Positions 24,334 to 34,885 are shown, numbered from the stretch's first letter. The stretch: DNA of 64,000 nucleotides from an uncultured Campylobacterota bacterium (GCA_937141405.1 CAKZQQ010000005.1:434001-498000); one strand, 5' to 3'. The notes: generated by a model from the sequence alone, not told the origin. Numbers and translations: made by a program.

Positions 24334-25737
24334 TCAAATAACTCTTCTTTTTGCATGAGCTCTATCTGTGACAAAAAATGCTATGCAATTAGCCAAAGTT
24401 CCCACAACTAATCCATCTATGCCAAATGGGGTACCAAGCAGATTACTCCATACAATCGTCGTGATGATACCGGCAGTTGCACCTGCTATGAAGCGATACT
24501 TACTCAGAGGTGCCCCAAGAAGTGCAGCTGCCAATGGTACCAAAATAGTCGGCGCCCAAAAATTATATGCATAGATCAATATATCTAAAATACTATCGAT
24601 TGAAAGCGCAAACATTACAGCCAAGATGCCAACTGCCAAAGTAATTGTTCGTGCCATCTTAAGCTCCAATTCCGGACTCAAAGGTTTTTTTCGAATCGGC
24701 TTGATGATGTCATTGCTAAATGCAATCGCAGCAGCATTTAAAAAAGAGTCGGCCGATGACATGATGATAGAGATAATAGCGGCGATAACTATCCCCTGCG
24801 GTAGAGGCGAGAGCGCTTCTTGGATCACATAAGGCATCGCCAAATTTGCATCCATCGACGGATTCATAGCCAATGCAACCAATCCGATAAGACCGGTAGC
24901 TGCAAAAAACGGGATGGAGAAAAGTCCACTCATAAGTGTCCCTTTTCTGATGTGATGATTCTCTTTGCCTATAAGAAGTCTCTGAACATAGGGAGGCACT
25001 AAGGTCTCGCCTAAAAGAAATGTCAGAAAGAGTGAACCAAGAGCTATCAAGGCTTTAGGGTCGGTGGAGATACTCAAATGATTAGCGGGAACTTTTGCAA
25101 CAACCTCACTCCAACCACCAACATACTCAATACCATAATAGAGTGTCAAGGGTATGCCGACAACCAAAACTCCAAACTGCATAATATCTGTCCAAACAAC
25201 GGCTTTCATGCCGCCAATAGTCGCATATATGATTACTATGCCCAAACCAAAAATGATCCCTACCGTATGGCTTATGCCAAGAAAAAGGTTAAATATATAC
25301 CCGATAGCTCCTATCTGAGCGCCAAGTATACCTGCGCACAATATCACTCCAAAAATCCCCGCAAAAATTCTAGCCTCTTTGCCGTAAGCAGGCTCCATGA
25401 TATCACCCACGGAGATAGCATGCGGATAGTGGATGATATTTGGCGCTATATATCTCGCCACTAAAATCTCCTTAAGACTAAAACCCCACAATGCCACTAT
25501 ATTTGAGATGCCGACCAAAAAGACCTTTTCAGCATTACCCATAGAAAAGCCTCCACCGATAAATGAAGCGCTCAAAGTAGCAAAGATAGCCATAGTCCCA
25601 AATGATCTACTAGCTACGGCATAATCTTTCATATTGTTAACACCGCGCCCCGCCCAGACGCCTATGATAAGCACCGCTATCAAATATATAAATATGATGA
25701 TGTTCTGTAGAGTGAGCATCTCTGTTGTTGCTTGCAT
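24334..25737 (-). CDS. sodium:solute symporter (SSS family)
   Basis: 467 residues with about 13 transmembrane helices. The SSS signature is visible in NNMKDYAVASRSFGTMAIFATLSASFIGGG near the start, GGMKAVVWTDIMQFGVLV in the middle, and SIIMSSADSFLNAAAIAFSNDI later, including the Na+-site serines. Family members take up amino acids, pantothenate, sugars or acetate; the substrate cannot be read from the sequence. The start has AGGATG upstream. It is followed on the same strand by nothing until csp, to which it is convergent. Confidence 0.9.
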   Translation of the reverse strand: MQATTEMLTLQNIIIFIYLIAVLIIGVWAGRGVNNMKDYAVASRSFGTMAIFATLSASFIGGGFSMGNAEKVFLVGISNIVALWGFSLKEILVARYIAPNIIHYPHAISVGDIMEPAYGKEARIFAGIFGVILCAGILGAQIGAIGYIFNLFLGISHTVGIIFGLGIVIIYATIGGMKAVVWTDIMQFGVLVVGIPLTLYYGIEYVGGWSEVVAKVPANHLSISTDPKALIALGSLFLTFLLGETLVPPYVQRLLIGKENHHIRKGTLMSGLFSIPFFAATGLIGLVALAMNPSMDANLAMPYVIQEALSPLPQGIVIAAIISIIMSSADSFLNAAAIAFSNDIIKPIRKKPLSPELELKMARTITLAVGILAVMFALSIDSILDILIYAYNFWAPTILVPLAAALLGAPLSKYRFIAGATAGIITTIVWSNLLGTPFGIDGLVVGTLANCIAFFVTDRAHAKRRVI

Positions 25738-25828
25738 ATAACATCCTATGATATAAGTTAGTAAATTTTATTGAAATAACACTGAGTAGTCCCTAAACAT
25801 TGACTCGTAATAAATGAAATAGGGTGAT

Positions 25829-27010
25829 TTATACTAAAGCAATACGATGTTGAGCGATAAAGGCTTGGCAACTTGCCTCTATGGAGCGTTCTTGTATCTG
25901 CTGAAATCCGGCTACACCCATCGCCACTCTTTTTTGGTGATTGAGAGTAAGCTCTTTGAGTTTTTCCACCCAAAGATGTGCACATTCGATACTCAGCGTA
26001 TAACCACTGATGCCATCTTGAACATTCTCTATAACACCGCCTTGATCGGCAACTATAGCACACACGCTGCTTGCTTGTGCCTCCATTATAGTCTGGCCTA
26101 AAGTCTCGGTTGTTGACGCACTCATAAATATATCGCTATTTGCATAGATAGATGAGAGCTCTTCTCCTCTCTTTACACCAAGATAGAAGATATCTTCTTG
26201 TATCCACTCATCGGCATGTTTTGCATACTCCCCCTCGCCTACTAATACCAAAACAACTTTCTGCTTTGTCTCTTTTTTGAACTCTCGAAAGCGATCGATC
26301 AAAAAAAGAAGATTTTTCTCCACATTAAGCCTGCCGACATATAAGAGGATGAGTGCATCTTTTGCGATACCGTAACGAGTCCAAAAACCCTCTTCTTTGA
26401 AAGAGGGGTGAAATTTTTGTGTATCAGTTCCGGAGCTTAGGTAGATGATTTTCTGTCGAGATATACCTATCTCCTCTTCTATAGTTTTTATATAGGGTTT
26501 TGATCTTGAAAATGTAAAACGCATCTGTTTGTAAAAGCGGCGCATAAACCAAACAGTTATTTTTCTAATCTTCTTTGAGCCTGTGTTCTCCTCTAAAAAA
26601 GCGGGGAAATCAGTATGGTATGTTCCCGCAACCGGAATTTTGAGTATCTTTGCCATAAAAAGTGCCGACCACCCGAGGGGTCCCGGAGTTGATATATGGA
26701 TAATATCGGGCTTGAGTGCCCTTATTTTCTTCCATAAGCTCAATAGTGGGGGGATAATCTGCAAAGATTGTTCTTTGTAAAAAGGCATACGCATAGCCAA
26801 AAAAGGCTGAATGCAGATGATATTTGGTGAAGATATCGGTACATCAATGTCTGCAGCTGTGATAGCTGTAAGCGTAGCATTATTTTTTGGAGCAAAATGT
26901 ACCATATCGTGGATAAAACGAGAGACGCCATTAGTATCAAAAAGTGTGTCGGTCACTAAAACTATCTTGATATTATCTCCCCCTATTAAGATATCGCATA
27001 GAGAAATCAT
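25829..27010 (-). CDS. glycosyltransferase family 4 protein
   Basis: 393 residues. The GT-B fold is shown by KIVLVTDTLFDTNGVSRFI at the N-terminus, the donor domain LLYVGRLNVEKNLLFLI, VGEGEYA, and the E-x7-E motif ASTTETLGQTIMEAQA. It resembles GDP-mannose-dependent mannosyltransferases. The conventional ATG at 27010 has no ribosome-binding site and adds 13 residues absent from relatives. GGGGGAG lies five bases before an ATC at 26971 that would give the usual start (x-KIVLVTD), so initiation at ATC is possible. No sugar-pathway genes are nearby. Confidence 0.88.
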   Translation of the reverse strand: MISLCDILIGGDNIKIVLVTDTLFDTNGVSRFIHDMVHFAPKNNATLTAITAADIDVPISSPNIICIQPFLAMRMPFYKEQSLQIIPPLLSLWKKIRALKPDIIHISTPGPLGWSALFMAKILKIPVAGTYHTDFPAFLEENTGSKKIRKITVWFMRRFYKQMRFTFSRSKPYIKTIEEEIGISRQKIIYLSSGTDTQKFHPSFKEEGFWTRYGIAKDALILLYVGRLNVEKNLLFLIDRFREFKKETKQKVVLVLVGEGEYAKHADEWIQEDIFYLGVKRGEELSSIYANSDIFMSASTTETLGQTIMEAQASSVCAIVADQGGVIENVQDGISGYTLSIECAHLWVEKLKELTLNHQKRVAMGVAGFQQIQERSIEASCQAFIAQHRIALV

Positions 27011-27021
27011 AATCGAAGATT

Positions 27022-27159
27022 ATTACAACTTTATTACCAATTTTGCTTTTCTTTCTCGTTCTCGCGATATTCTCGGGAATGTATGGAGAACTTATTAGCA
27101 TAATGCATGAGACTCAAAAACAAGTTCAGAGTGACAAAAAACGCCAAAAACAGCGATAG
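27022..27159 (+). CDS. candidate small membrane protein, start uncertain
   Basis: An open frame runs from 27013 to TAG at 27157-27159. It reads ITTLLPILLFFLVLAIFSG followed by MYGELISIMHETQKQVQ and a basic tail ending KKRQKQR, a plausible single-helix protein with cytoplasmic tail. There is no ATG before 27079, which would lose the helix; start codons ATT (27022) or TTG (27043) lack good ribosome-binding sites. It could be a remnant. The remainder of 27011-27321 holds nothing else except the nrdB promoter region. Confidence 0.3.
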   Translation: MTTLLPILLFFLVLAIFSGMYGELISIMHETQKQVQSDKKRQKQR

Positions 27160-27321
27160 CAAAAATAGAAAATTACCATTCTCAACCTACTTTTAAAGCC
27201 TTAAACGATTGGCAAAAAAAATTTCAACAAATCCTCTACAAAAAACAAGAATATTTACTTCTTTTTTAACAATCTATGGTTACAATAAAAAAACAGAATC
27301 TATCATAAAAGTAGAAAATAC

Positions 27322-28335
27322 ATGGACCCAAAAAATTTTTATAACCCGAACGGGGAAGAGATACTTGACGAAAAAATATTTGGTGGATCACCGAGCGGAT
27401 TTGTTGATTTTAATCGCTCAAAATATAAATGGGATAGCAATATCTACAACCTTATGAACGCCAATACTTGGTTCCCATCAGAGGTCAATACCAGTACAGA
27501 GAAAAAAAACTTTGAACAGCTCTCGCCTGATGAACAATCCATATATAAACTCACTTTTGCGCAACTTAGCTTTAATGATTCAGCCCAAGAGGAGTATCTA
27601 AGTGATTTTAGACGCTTGGTCAATAATCGATTGGTAAAGTCGGTTATCACACTCCAAACAATGCAAGAGGTCAATCACTCAAAAAGTTATGCTGTTTTGC
27701 TTGATGCTTGCGGAAATTCTGAAGAGGTTTTTAATCTCTACAAACACAACAGTGCACTCAATCAAAAAAATCAAAAGATCGCTGAACAATTTGCAAGCTA
27801 CATCGATGGTGGTTCTGTCGATAAGATGCTCTTAAGTGCTATGGCAAGCGTCAACTTAGAGGGGATATACTTCTTGCTTGGATTTAGCTATATCTATCTC
27901 CTTGGTGATAAAGTGCCGGGTGCGCGAGATATGATCAAATTTATAGCCAGAGATGAGCTCAATACCCACTTGCCACTCTTTGCCAATATCTTTAAAACTA
28001 TTCGCAATGAGAACAAGATTCAAACAAGTACTATTGATAGCGTTTATGAGATGATCAATGATGCCGTAAATATAGAGCTAGAATATGGGCACTATCTTCT
28101 CGATCAATTTCCTATCATGGGAACAACGCATGAGATCATGGAGCAGACAGTTCATAACTACGCTAACAACAGACTCACAACAATAGGACTTGATCCTATC
28201 TTTAAACAATCAGATACGACCTATCTTCAAAAACTTGTGACAAAACATTTGGAGATGAATGAAGTTAAGAGTAATTTCTTTGAAAGCAATGTTTCAAACT
28301 ATGCTAAATCAAGTATCGATTTGGATGATTTTTAA
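27322..28335 (+). CDS. nrdB: class Ia ribonucleoside-diphosphate reductase, beta subunit
   Basis: 337 residues. It makes the tyrosyl radical used to convert ribonucleotides to deoxyribonucleotides. Metal ligands and radical site are visible: D86 (FNDSA), E116 and H119 (QEVNHSKSY), radical Y123, E in NLEGIYF, and E/H in RDELNTH. The C-terminus ends SSIDLDDF, the tail that binds the alpha subunit. nrdA is not adjacent. No NrdR box pair was found upstream. Confidence 0.95.
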   Translation: MDPKNFYNPNGEEILDEKIFGGSPSGFVDFNRSKYKWDSNIYNLMNANTWFPSEVNTSTEKKNFEQLSPDEQSIYKLTFAQLSFNDSAQEEYLSDFRRLVNNRLVKSVITLQTMQEVNHSKSYAVLLDACGNSEEVFNLYKHNSALNQKNQKIAEQFASYIDGGSVDKMLLSAMASVNLEGIYFLLGFSYIYLLGDKVPGARDMIKFIARDELNTHLPLFANIFKTIRNENKIQTSTIDSVYEMINDAVNIELEYGHYLLDQFPIMGTTHEIMEQTVHNYANNRLTTIGLDPIFKQSDTTYLQKLVTKHLEMNEVKSNFFESNVSNYAKSSIDLDDF

Positions 28336-28353
28336 TTGTTACAAATGTAAATA

Positions 28354-28490
28354 GTCATTGCGAGAAGTCATTAGACTTCGCGGCAATCTCAAAACATTTT
28401 ATATTAATTATTTTATGGATTGTCCTCGGACTAAAGTCCTGCGAGATTTCGTTTCACTACATGCTTCTTCGCGTTGCTCATCGCAATGAC
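28354..28490. repeat. 137-base inverted-repeat element (GTCATTGCGA ends)
   Basis: GTCATTGCGA (28354-28363) and TCGCAATGAC (28481-28490) are perfect ten-base terminal inverted repeats. The interior is GC-richer than the flanks and contains internal complementary pieces (AGTCATTAGACT; GGACTAAAGTCC). Repeats with CATTGCGAG ends are dispersed in many bacteria. It lies between nrdB and tRNA-Asn; no ORF. Confidence 0.7.
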
Positions 28491-28585
28491 AATCACTACT
28501 AACCACTAATGACAAAATACTAGAAAAATACTCGTATAACAAAGTTGTCTAATAATAAAATTTGAAATGGATTATGTTTAAGAAG

Positions 28586-28660
<75 letters not shown>

Positions 28661-28661
28661 A

Positions 28662-28683
28662 TAAAAAAGAAGCGAACGCTTCT
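28662..28683 (-). terminator. intrinsic terminator of the gyrA-asd-hemE-radical SAM group
   Basis: On the minus strand AGAAGCG, two bases, CGCTTCT form a seven-pair stem followed directly by a T-run (TTTTTTAT). It lies 50 bases after the radical SAM stop and just before tRNA-Asn, so it separates the two transcripts or leaves the tRNA to read-through. Confidence 0.75.
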
Positions 28684-28732
28684 CTAAAGTGGATGAGATT
28701 ATAGTAAAAAAACGCTTTGATGTCAAGGATAT

Positions 28733-29683
28733 TTAGGGTGTAGCGTAAAAAAATATGCCTTCATTCTCTATTTTTTTTAATTTCCCTCTATTGAGCAATT
28801 CTTTGACTCTTTTTTGACTCTCTTTATCAAATAATATTGCAATATCCTCATCTGCTAGCGGTCTATTTGCGAGAGTGGCGAGTATCTCATCATCACTATA
28901 ATTCTCCGCTTTTATCTTGGTTATTTTTCTACTTACGATATAGATAGGCAGACGCGTATCAAACTGTTTTGAGAGCTTCAAAAGCGCATCATAATTTAAC
29001 CCCTTCACATCATATGCAGGGGGTCTATCGATGCTACCTATATCAATCCTGCTTGGTTGTAGTTTTAATAGATACTCATTGAGCCCCGAGATATTTTGCG
29101 CATCATCGTTGATATTTTTAACGAAAAGTACCTCTACGATAAGCGCTCCCTTGTAGATCTCTTTAAACGCCAACATGCCCCGCTTGATATTTTCAATATC
29201 AATACTCTTTGAAGCACGATCAAGTTTTTTAAGACATTGTGCATTGGCACAATCAAGCGAGAGCTTAACGGTATCAAGCTTGAGGAGTGCTTTTTGCACC
29301 TCTGCTTTATCGATAGTCGCGCCATTACTGAGAATAAGTGTTTTCGCATCGCCTTTAAGTCTATCGATTTCATCTATAAGTTCATCAAGATATGGGTAGA
29401 GTGTTGGCTCACCGTTTGCCGTAAGCGTAATAACATCGATATCTTGATGTTTCGCAAATGCGTTTTTAAGTGCAGTGATGATGTTTTCTACACTCAATAC
29501 ATCACTGTAACTATCAACTGTTTTTGCGGGCTTGAGCTCACAGTAGAGACAATCAAAATTGCACTGTTTTTTTGATGGGCTCAGATCAATACCGAGTGAC
29601 TTTCCAAAACGACGAGAATTAACGGGACCAAAAATAATCTTAGAGCTGAGTGCTTGATCTTGGGTATTTAGATTATTGGGCAT
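28733..29683 (-). CDS. radical SAM protein (COG0731-like)
   Basis: 316 residues. The [4Fe-4S] cluster motif is C41-x3-C45-x2-C48 (CNFDCLYC), preceded by IIFGPVNSRRFGKSLGIDL, typical of COG0731 Fe-S oxidoreductases. TANGEPTLYP and LSNGATIDKAEVQ are the expected SAM-barrel loops. The C-terminal 80 residues are a small winged-helix-like tail. The family has no clear general function. It is the last gene of the gyrA group, 27 bases after hemE. Confidence 0.88.
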   Translation of the reverse strand: MPNNLNTQDQALSSKIIFGPVNSRRFGKSLGIDLSPSKKQCNFDCLYCELKPAKTVDSYSDVLSVENIITALKNAFAKHQDIDVITLTANGEPTLYPYLDELIDEIDRLKGDAKTLILSNGATIDKAEVQKALLKLDTVKLSLDCANAQCLKKLDRASKSIDIENIKRGMLAFKEIYKGALIVEVLFVKNINDDAQNISGLNEYLLKLQPSRIDIGSIDRPPAYDVKGLNYDALLKLSKQFDTRLPIYIVSRKITKIKAENYSDDEILATLANRPLADEDIAILFDKESQKRVKELLNRGKLKKIENEGIFFYATP

Positions 29684-29710
29684 ATTTTTTTATCAATCCT
29701 ATAAATATTT

Positions 29711-30742
29711 TTATCGTTTACTCACCTCTTGACACAGTTTTACAAAATATTTTGCATTTTCTACAGGTACATCCGGAAGTATGCCGTGTCCTAGATTAAA
29801 TATATGTCTGCCCTCTTTCATAGTATCTGCCAGTGATTCTACACATGCTTTTGTGGCTTCTTGGCTATAGAGCCTGCAAGGCTCCATATTGCCCTGGAGT
29901 ACATACTTATCTCCCAATTTCTCTTTAGCCAAAGCCATAGGAGTAGCCCAATCAACTCCAAATACATCAAAATTACCATATACTTTATCTAAGAAAGCAG
30001 GAACGCCTTTTGGGAACATAATGATAGGAATATGAGGATATTTTGCTTTGATGAAGTCACTTATCTCAACCATATATTTCCAAGAAAATTCATCATACTT
30101 CGATGGTTCGATTGCCGCTGCCCAGCTATCAAATATCTGCACGACATCAACACCTGATGCTATCTGCTTCTCCAAGTAGTACTTCACGACTTCAGTGACT
30201 TTTGCAAGAATCTTGTGAAGCAACTCCGGATTTGAGTACATCATTTTTTTACAAATATTATATGTTTTTGTCCCTTGACCTTCTATCATATAGGTTGCCA
30301 AAGTCCAAGGTGCGCCCGTAAAACCAATCAGTGCTTTATCAGATGATAACTGCTCTCTTACAATCTTTATAGTCTCATACACATACGTTAATCTATCCGC
30401 TGCTGCTTCACCACCGAGCAAACTATCTATATCTTCGCTTGTTGCGATTGGCTTTTCAAATACCGGACCTTCACCTTTGATAAAATCAAGATTCATACCC
30501 ATCTCATTGGGAATAACCAATATATCACTAAATAAAATCGCCGCATCAACACCAACGATATCAACCGGTTGCAGGGTGACTTCGGCCGCAAGAGTTGGAT
30601 TGTGACAAAGATTTAAAAAATTACCTGCTTTTGCTCTCACTTTCATATACTCAGGAAGGTATCTCCCCGCTTGACGCATCATCCAAACAGGGGTGTATGG
30701 TGTAGGCTTGTCGAAGCATGCATCTACAAAAATTTTACTCAT
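29711..30742 (-). CDS. hemE: uroporphyrinogen decarboxylase
   Basis: 343 residues. It removes four acetate carboxyl groups from uroporphyrinogen III to give coproporphyrinogen III in haem synthesis. The N-terminal signature [16 protein letters not shown] (about 17-32) and [16 protein letters not shown] (about 143-158) are both present, with IFDSWAAA and [12 protein letters not shown] near the C-terminus. The start overlaps yqhA by eight bases, so it is translated as part of that operon. Confidence 0.96.
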   Translation of the reverse strand: MSKIFVDACFDKPTPYTPVWMMRQAGRYLPEYMKVRAKAGNFLNLCHNPTLAAEVTLQPVDIVGVDAAILFSDILVIPNEMGMNLDFIKGEGPVFEKPIATSEDIDSLLGGEAAADRLTYVYETIKIVREQLSSDKALIGFTGAPWTLATYMIEGQGTKTYNICKKMMYSNPELLHKILAKVTEVVKYYLEKQIASGVDVVQIFDSWAAAIEPSKYDEFSWKYMVEISDFIKAKYPHIPIIMFPKGVPAFLDKVYGNFDVFGVDWATPMALAKEKLGDKYVLQGNMEPCRLYSQEATKACVESLADTMKEGRHIFNLGHGILPDVPVENAKYFVKLCQEVSKR

Positions 30743-31250
30743 GATGCCCCACTTTACTCAAGAAATAAAGCCCGACCGCCAAAGCTGTAATGGAGAGTGC
30801 AAAATAGAGCATTTCAAGGGGTGTTGCAAAGTTGGTATGCAGAACTCTTTGGAAAAAATTAACGACAAGAACCATGACAATGACTTTTGCAATTTTATCT
30901 TTCAGTTGGTCAAGTGAATGAATAGCAAGTAGTTTATTGGAGTTCTCACTCTCTGCCGCCTCATCAATTTCTGAGATGAAAAGTTCATAGATACCAAAAG
31001 AAAATATGAAAAGAACAACAGCGATAAGATAAAGATCGACTGCGCCAATAATAGCAGCAACGATATCTTCATGAAAATGCTCCGGGTGTTCTCCTGAGAA
31101 AATCGTATTAAAACTTTTAACTGCAGCATCCCATATATCTATCGATGCTACGATAAAGAGGATAATCGCCCCGATAAGTCCGAAAACAACCGCTAAAATA
31201 ATAACAAATCTACTTCGCCAAATGGCACCTTCAAATAGTCTTTCAATCAT
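30735..31250 (-). CDS. YqhA/UPF0114-family membrane protein
   Basis: 171 residues with about four transmembrane helices; [22 protein letters not shown] and [20 protein letters not shown] are typical of UPF0114. Function unknown. I start at the ATG at 31250, which overlaps the asd stop by four bases and has GAGGTG upstream; a start at 31280 would lie deep in asd. The C-terminus ends before hemE with an eight-base overlap. Confidence 0.88.
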   Translation of the reverse strand: MIERLFEGAIWRSRFVIILAVVFGLIGAIILFIVASIDIWDAAVKSFNTIFSGEHPEHFHEDIVAAIIGAVDLYLIAVVLFIFSFGIYELFISEIDEAAESENSNKLLAIHSLDQLKDKIAKVIVMVLVVNFFQRVLHTNFATPLEMLYFALSITALAVGLYFLSKVGHHE

Positions 31251-32290
31251 AAGCTCACCTCTTCTTGTAACGCTATCCATTTCTGTGCAATTCTTACGGC
31301 ATTAGTCGCAGCCCCTACTCGCACCTGATCTGCAACGCCCCATATGTGAAGGATATTTGGAGCATAAATATCTTTTCTAATCCTACCCACATAAGTCTTA
31401 TCCGTATCCGTTGCGATGATAGGCATAGGATATTTTGCATTCTCTAAATCATCAATCACTTCAACATTTTCAAAATTTGCAAGTGCACTTCTTGCTTCTT
31501 GCTCACTCACATCAACACCCTCTTTGAAAGTAATCGTAATCGATTCACTATGACTTCGTAAAACAGGTACCCGCACACAAGTAGCACTTACGGCAAAATC
31601 GCTATGCATGATTTTGTTGGTCTCATTGACCATTTTCATCTCCTCTTTTGTATAACCATTTGGCTGAGGAACATCGATTTGCGGTATGACATTGAGTGCT
31701 ATTTGGTGTGCAAAGGCTTTCACTTCACTTGTCTCAAGTTTAAAGTTAAAAAAATCACGCATCTGCAACACGAGCTCTTCCATCCCCTTTTTGCCGGCTC
31801 CACTTACCGCCTGATATGTACTGACATCGACTCTTTTGATGTCATAAAGATCGTCGAGTGGTTTGAGAAGCTGTACCATCTGTATAGTTGAGCAGTTTGG
31901 ATTGGCGATGATGCCACTCTCTTCCCAAAATTCTATATCTTCCGGGTTCACTTCAGGCACAACGAGCGGAACATCAGGATCCATCCTGAAGTGACTTGTG
32001 TTGTCTATAACCACAGCGCCTGATTCAACTGCACAGTGCGCAAATTTTGCCGATATAGATCCACCTGCACTAAAGAAAGCGATATCGATATCTCTCCCTT
32101 TAAAGACATCATCAGTGAGCTCTTCTATCTTATATTTTTTACCGGCAAACTCTATCTCTTCACCTGCACTTCTAGCACTTGCCAAAGGTAAAAGCTCACC
32201 TATTGGAAAATTTTGCTCTTCTAAAACACGAAAGAGCTCCTCACCCACTGCGCCGCTTGCACCCACGACTGCAACATTATATTTTTTCAT
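31247..32290 (-). CDS. asd: aspartate-semialdehyde dehydrogenase
   Basis: 347 residues. It reduces aspartyl phosphate to the semialdehyde, the branch point to lysine/DAP, threonine and methionine. NADP loop VGASGAVGEELFRVLEE, active-site Cys in NPNCSTIQMVQLL, and base His region in RVPVLRSHSESI are present. It follows gyrA by 13 bases; its product feeds DapD, encoded elsewhere in the window. Confidence 0.96.
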   Translation of the reverse strand: MKKYNVAVVGASGAVGEELFRVLEEQNFPIGELLPLASARSAGEEIEFAGKKYKIEELTDDVFKGRDIDIAFFSAGGSISAKFAHCAVESGAVVIDNTSHFRMDPDVPLVVPEVNPEDIEFWEESGIIANPNCSTIQMVQLLKPLDDLYDIKRVDVSTYQAVSGAGKKGMEELVLQMRDFFNFKLETSEVKAFAHQIALNVIPQIDVPQPNGYTKEEMKMVNETNKIMHSDFAVSATCVRVPVLRSHSESITITFKEGVDVSEQEARSALANFENVEVIDDLENAKYPMPIIATDTDKTYVGRIRKDIYAPNILHIWGVADQVRVGAATNAVRIAQKWIALQEEVSL

Positions 32291-32303
32291 AAAATTTAAA
32301 TCC

Positions 32304-34778
32304 TTACTCTTCTATCTCATCTATATTATCAGGCTCAACCTCTTCATCATCTTTTGGACATTTAGCGATACTTACAACCTCATCTTTATTTGCAACCTTA
32401 ACTATCGTCACGCCTGAAGCCGCACGACCTGTTTTTCTTATGCTTGCCATATCGACTCTTATCATCTTGCCGATACTCGTTAAACACATAAGGTCTTTAT
32501 CGTCCTCAACAAAAACAACACCGACAACATCACCGGTTTTATCTGCAATCTTCATAGAGATAACACCTTTACCGGCTCTCGTTTGTTCTCTATACTCACT
32601 CGCCGTTGTCTGTTTACCAAATCCTTTTTCACTTACGATGAGTATCTCATTGGATTCATCTTCTATGGTTGTTGCACCGCAAACATAGTCATCTTTAACT
32701 TTAAATTTAATCGCGGTAACGCCTCTTGCAACTCTACCGATCTCTCTTAAATCATCGATCTTAAATCTGATACACATACCTTTTTTAGTCGCAACAAATA
32801 TCCATTTGGTATCAGGCGTAACTATCTTGACTTCTACAAGTGAATCATCTTCATCAAGATTGATAGCTCTTACACCGTTACTTCTGATATTTGAATACTC
32901 ACTCAAGTTTGTTCTTTTCGCTATACCTTTATTTGTAAAGAAGACTAAGCCTTTATCGTTTTCAAAATCAGATGTCGGGATAATAGACATTATCTTCTCA
33001 TCAGGCTGTAAGTTGATGAGATTTACGACCGCTTTTCCTTTGGCTGCTCTACTGCCTTCCGGTATACGATAAACTTTAAGCCAATAGAGCTGTCCTCTAT
33101 CTGTAACAAACATGAGCGTATCATGTGTGTTGGAGACAAAGAAACGCTCTATAAAGTCATCTTCATAGGTAGTAAGTGCTGTTTTCCCTTTGCCGCCTCT
33201 ATTTTGCTTATCATACTGTTTAAGTGGTACTCTTTTGATATAGCCTCTATGAGTAATGGTGACAACCATAGGCTCATTTGGGATAAGATCTTCGATGTCA
33301 ATATCATCATAATCATCAACAATCTCCGTTCTTCTTGGTAGGTTATAAGCCTCGCCTATCTCTTTAAGTTCACTCTTGATAATACCATTGATCTTCTTCT
33401 CGCTTTTGAGGAGTCCTTCAAGATGTGCAATCGTTTTTCTCAGCTCAGCCAATTCATTTTCAATCTTCTCAATCTCAAGTCCTGTGAGGCGTCTAAGGCG
33501 CATCTCAAGAATTGCTTTGGCTTGTATCTCGCTGAGATCAAACTTACTTATAAGGTTTGCTCTCGCATCTTCATCATCACTACTTGCTCGAATGATTTTG
33601 ATAACCTCGTCGATGTTATCGACTGCTATCTTGAGTCCTTCGAGTATATGGGCTCTTGCTCTTGCTTTTTCAAGATCAAAAATGGTTCTTCTAATAATGA
33701 CTGTTTTTCTGTGTTTCAAGAAAAGGTCAAGAAGCTCTATAAGTGTAAATACTTTAGGCTCTTTGTTAACAATCGCAAGCATGATAATCCCAAAGGTTAC
33801 TTGCATCTGTGTCGATTTGAAAAGGTTATTGAGTACGATATCACTCATGGCATCACGTTTAAGCTCAATGACGACTCTTATCCCTTCTCTATCACTCTCA
33901 TCTCTAAGTTCTGATATACCTTCGATATTTTTATCTCTTACAAGTTGTGCTATATTTTCTATGAGTTTTGATTTGTTGACTTGATATGGTAACTCGTCGA
34001 TAACAATAGTCTCTTTGCTCCCCTTTTGCTCTATATGTGTCTTGGCTCTTACTTTTATACGCCCTCTTCCCGTCTCGTATGCATCAGTGATTCCTTTGCG
34101 TCCAAAGATAATCCCACCGGTTGGAAAATCAGGACCTTTAACAATCTCTCTGATATCTTCTATACCGCTCTTTGGATTATCCACTCTATACATAAGTGCA
34201 TCGATAAGCTCTTCTAGACGATGTGGCGGTATGTTTGTTGCCATACCGACAGCAATCCCCGAACTTCCATTAAGTAGTAAGTTTGGTATACGACTTGGCA
34301 ATACATCCGGCTCTTTCATACTATCATCATAGTTTGGCACAAAATCAACGGTATCTTTGTCGATATCAGTCAATAGCTCTTCTGCTATCTTTGTCATCCG
34401 AGCTTCCGTATAACGCATCGCGGCTGCATTATCACCATCAACAGAACCAAAGTTCCCCTGACCATCAACGATCGGAGCTTGCATTGAAAAATCTTGTGCC
34501 ATACGAACAAGCGCATCATAAACAGCAGTATCACCATGCGGATGGTATTTACCGATAACATCCCCGACGATACGAGCTGATTTTTTATAAGAACTTCTAT
34601 GAGAGAGGCTCAACTCATTCATAGCAAAGAGGATACGACGATGAACAGGTTTTAGCCCATCTCTTGCATCAGGTAGAGCACGCCCGATAATAACACTCAT
34701 CGAATAATCCAAGTAACTAGACTTGATACTTTCTTCTATCAAAACCTCTTCAGATTTTTCTTCAAACAAATGCGCCAT
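32304..34778 (-). CDS. gyrA: DNA gyrase subunit A
   Basis: 824 residues from the ATG at 34778, which has AAAGGAG three bases upstream; an in-frame ATG at 34796 is not needed. The breakage-reunion domain includes [17 protein letters not shown], the quinolone region [17 protein letters not shown] (wild-type-like Thr, as in Campylobacter) and the catalytic Tyr in MRYTEARM. The C-terminal beta-pinwheel repeats start near 510, including the GyrA box region [11 protein letters not shown]. The tail is acidic. It leads a minus-strand operon ending at the terminator near 28670. Confidence 0.97.
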   Translation of the reverse strand: MAHLFEEKSEEVLIEESIKSSYLDYSMSVIIGRALPDARDGLKPVHRRILFAMNELSLSHRSSYKKSARIVGDVIGKYHPHGDTAVYDALVRMAQDFSMQAPIVDGQGNFGSVDGDNAAAMRYTEARMTKIAEELLTDIDKDTVDFVPNYDDSMKEPDVLPSRIPNLLLNGSSGIAVGMATNIPPHRLEELIDALMYRVDNPKSGIEDIREIVKGPDFPTGGIIFGRKGITDAYETGRGRIKVRAKTHIEQKGSKETIVIDELPYQVNKSKLIENIAQLVRDKNIEGISELRDESDREGIRVVIELKRDAMSDIVLNNLFKSTQMQVTFGIIMLAIVNKEPKVFTLIELLDLFLKHRKTVIIRRTIFDLEKARARAHILEGLKIAVDNIDEVIKIIRASSDDEDARANLISKFDLSEIQAKAILEMRLRRLTGLEIEKIENELAELRKTIAHLEGLLKSEKKINGIIKSELKEIGEAYNLPRRTEIVDDYDDIDIEDLIPNEPMVVTITHRGYIKRVPLKQYDKQNRGGKGKTALTTYEDDFIERFFVSNTHDTLMFVTDRGQLYWLKVYRIPEGSRAAKGKAVVNLINLQPDEKIMSIIPTSDFENDKGLVFFTNKGIAKRTNLSEYSNIRSNGVRAINLDEDDSLVEVKIVTPDTKWIFVATKKGMCIRFKIDDLREIGRVARGVTAIKFKVKDDYVCGATTIEDESNEILIVSEKGFGKQTTASEYREQTRAGKGVISMKIADKTGDVVGVVFVEDDKDLMCLTSIGKMIRVDMASIRKTGRAASGVTIVKVANKDEVVSIAKCPKDDEEVEPDNIDEIEE

Positions 34779-34809
34779 AAGACTCCTTTGGGTCATAAAA
34801 AATTAGATT

Positions 34810-34815
34810 ATTATA
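34810..34815 (-). promoter_or_regulatory. -10 box (TATAAT) upstream of gyrA
   Basis: Perfect TATAAT on the minus strand 32 bases before the gyrA ATG, leaving a short leader with a strong ribosome-binding site. No -35 match. Confidence 0.5.
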
Positions 34816-34885
34816 GCCAAGAGAGCCTTAAAAGCTTATCGAATCCGCTAGAAAAACTTTTAATATAGAATTAACATAAATATTA

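Noticed and set aside
27160-27321. NrdR boxes upstream of nrdB
   Set aside because: No pair of 16-base ACA-x-TATA-type boxes at the right spacing was found.
27209-27457. 82-codon plus-strand frame overlapping nrdB
   Set aside because: It runs into the nrdB coding region in another frame and has no ribosome-binding site or recognisable domain.
33423-33914. Long plus-strand frames inside gyrA and other genes (also 1684-2097 in the TRAP gene, 25758-26063 in the glycosyltransferase)
   Set aside because: They are shadows of well-supported genes on the other strand, with no ribosome-binding sites or domains.
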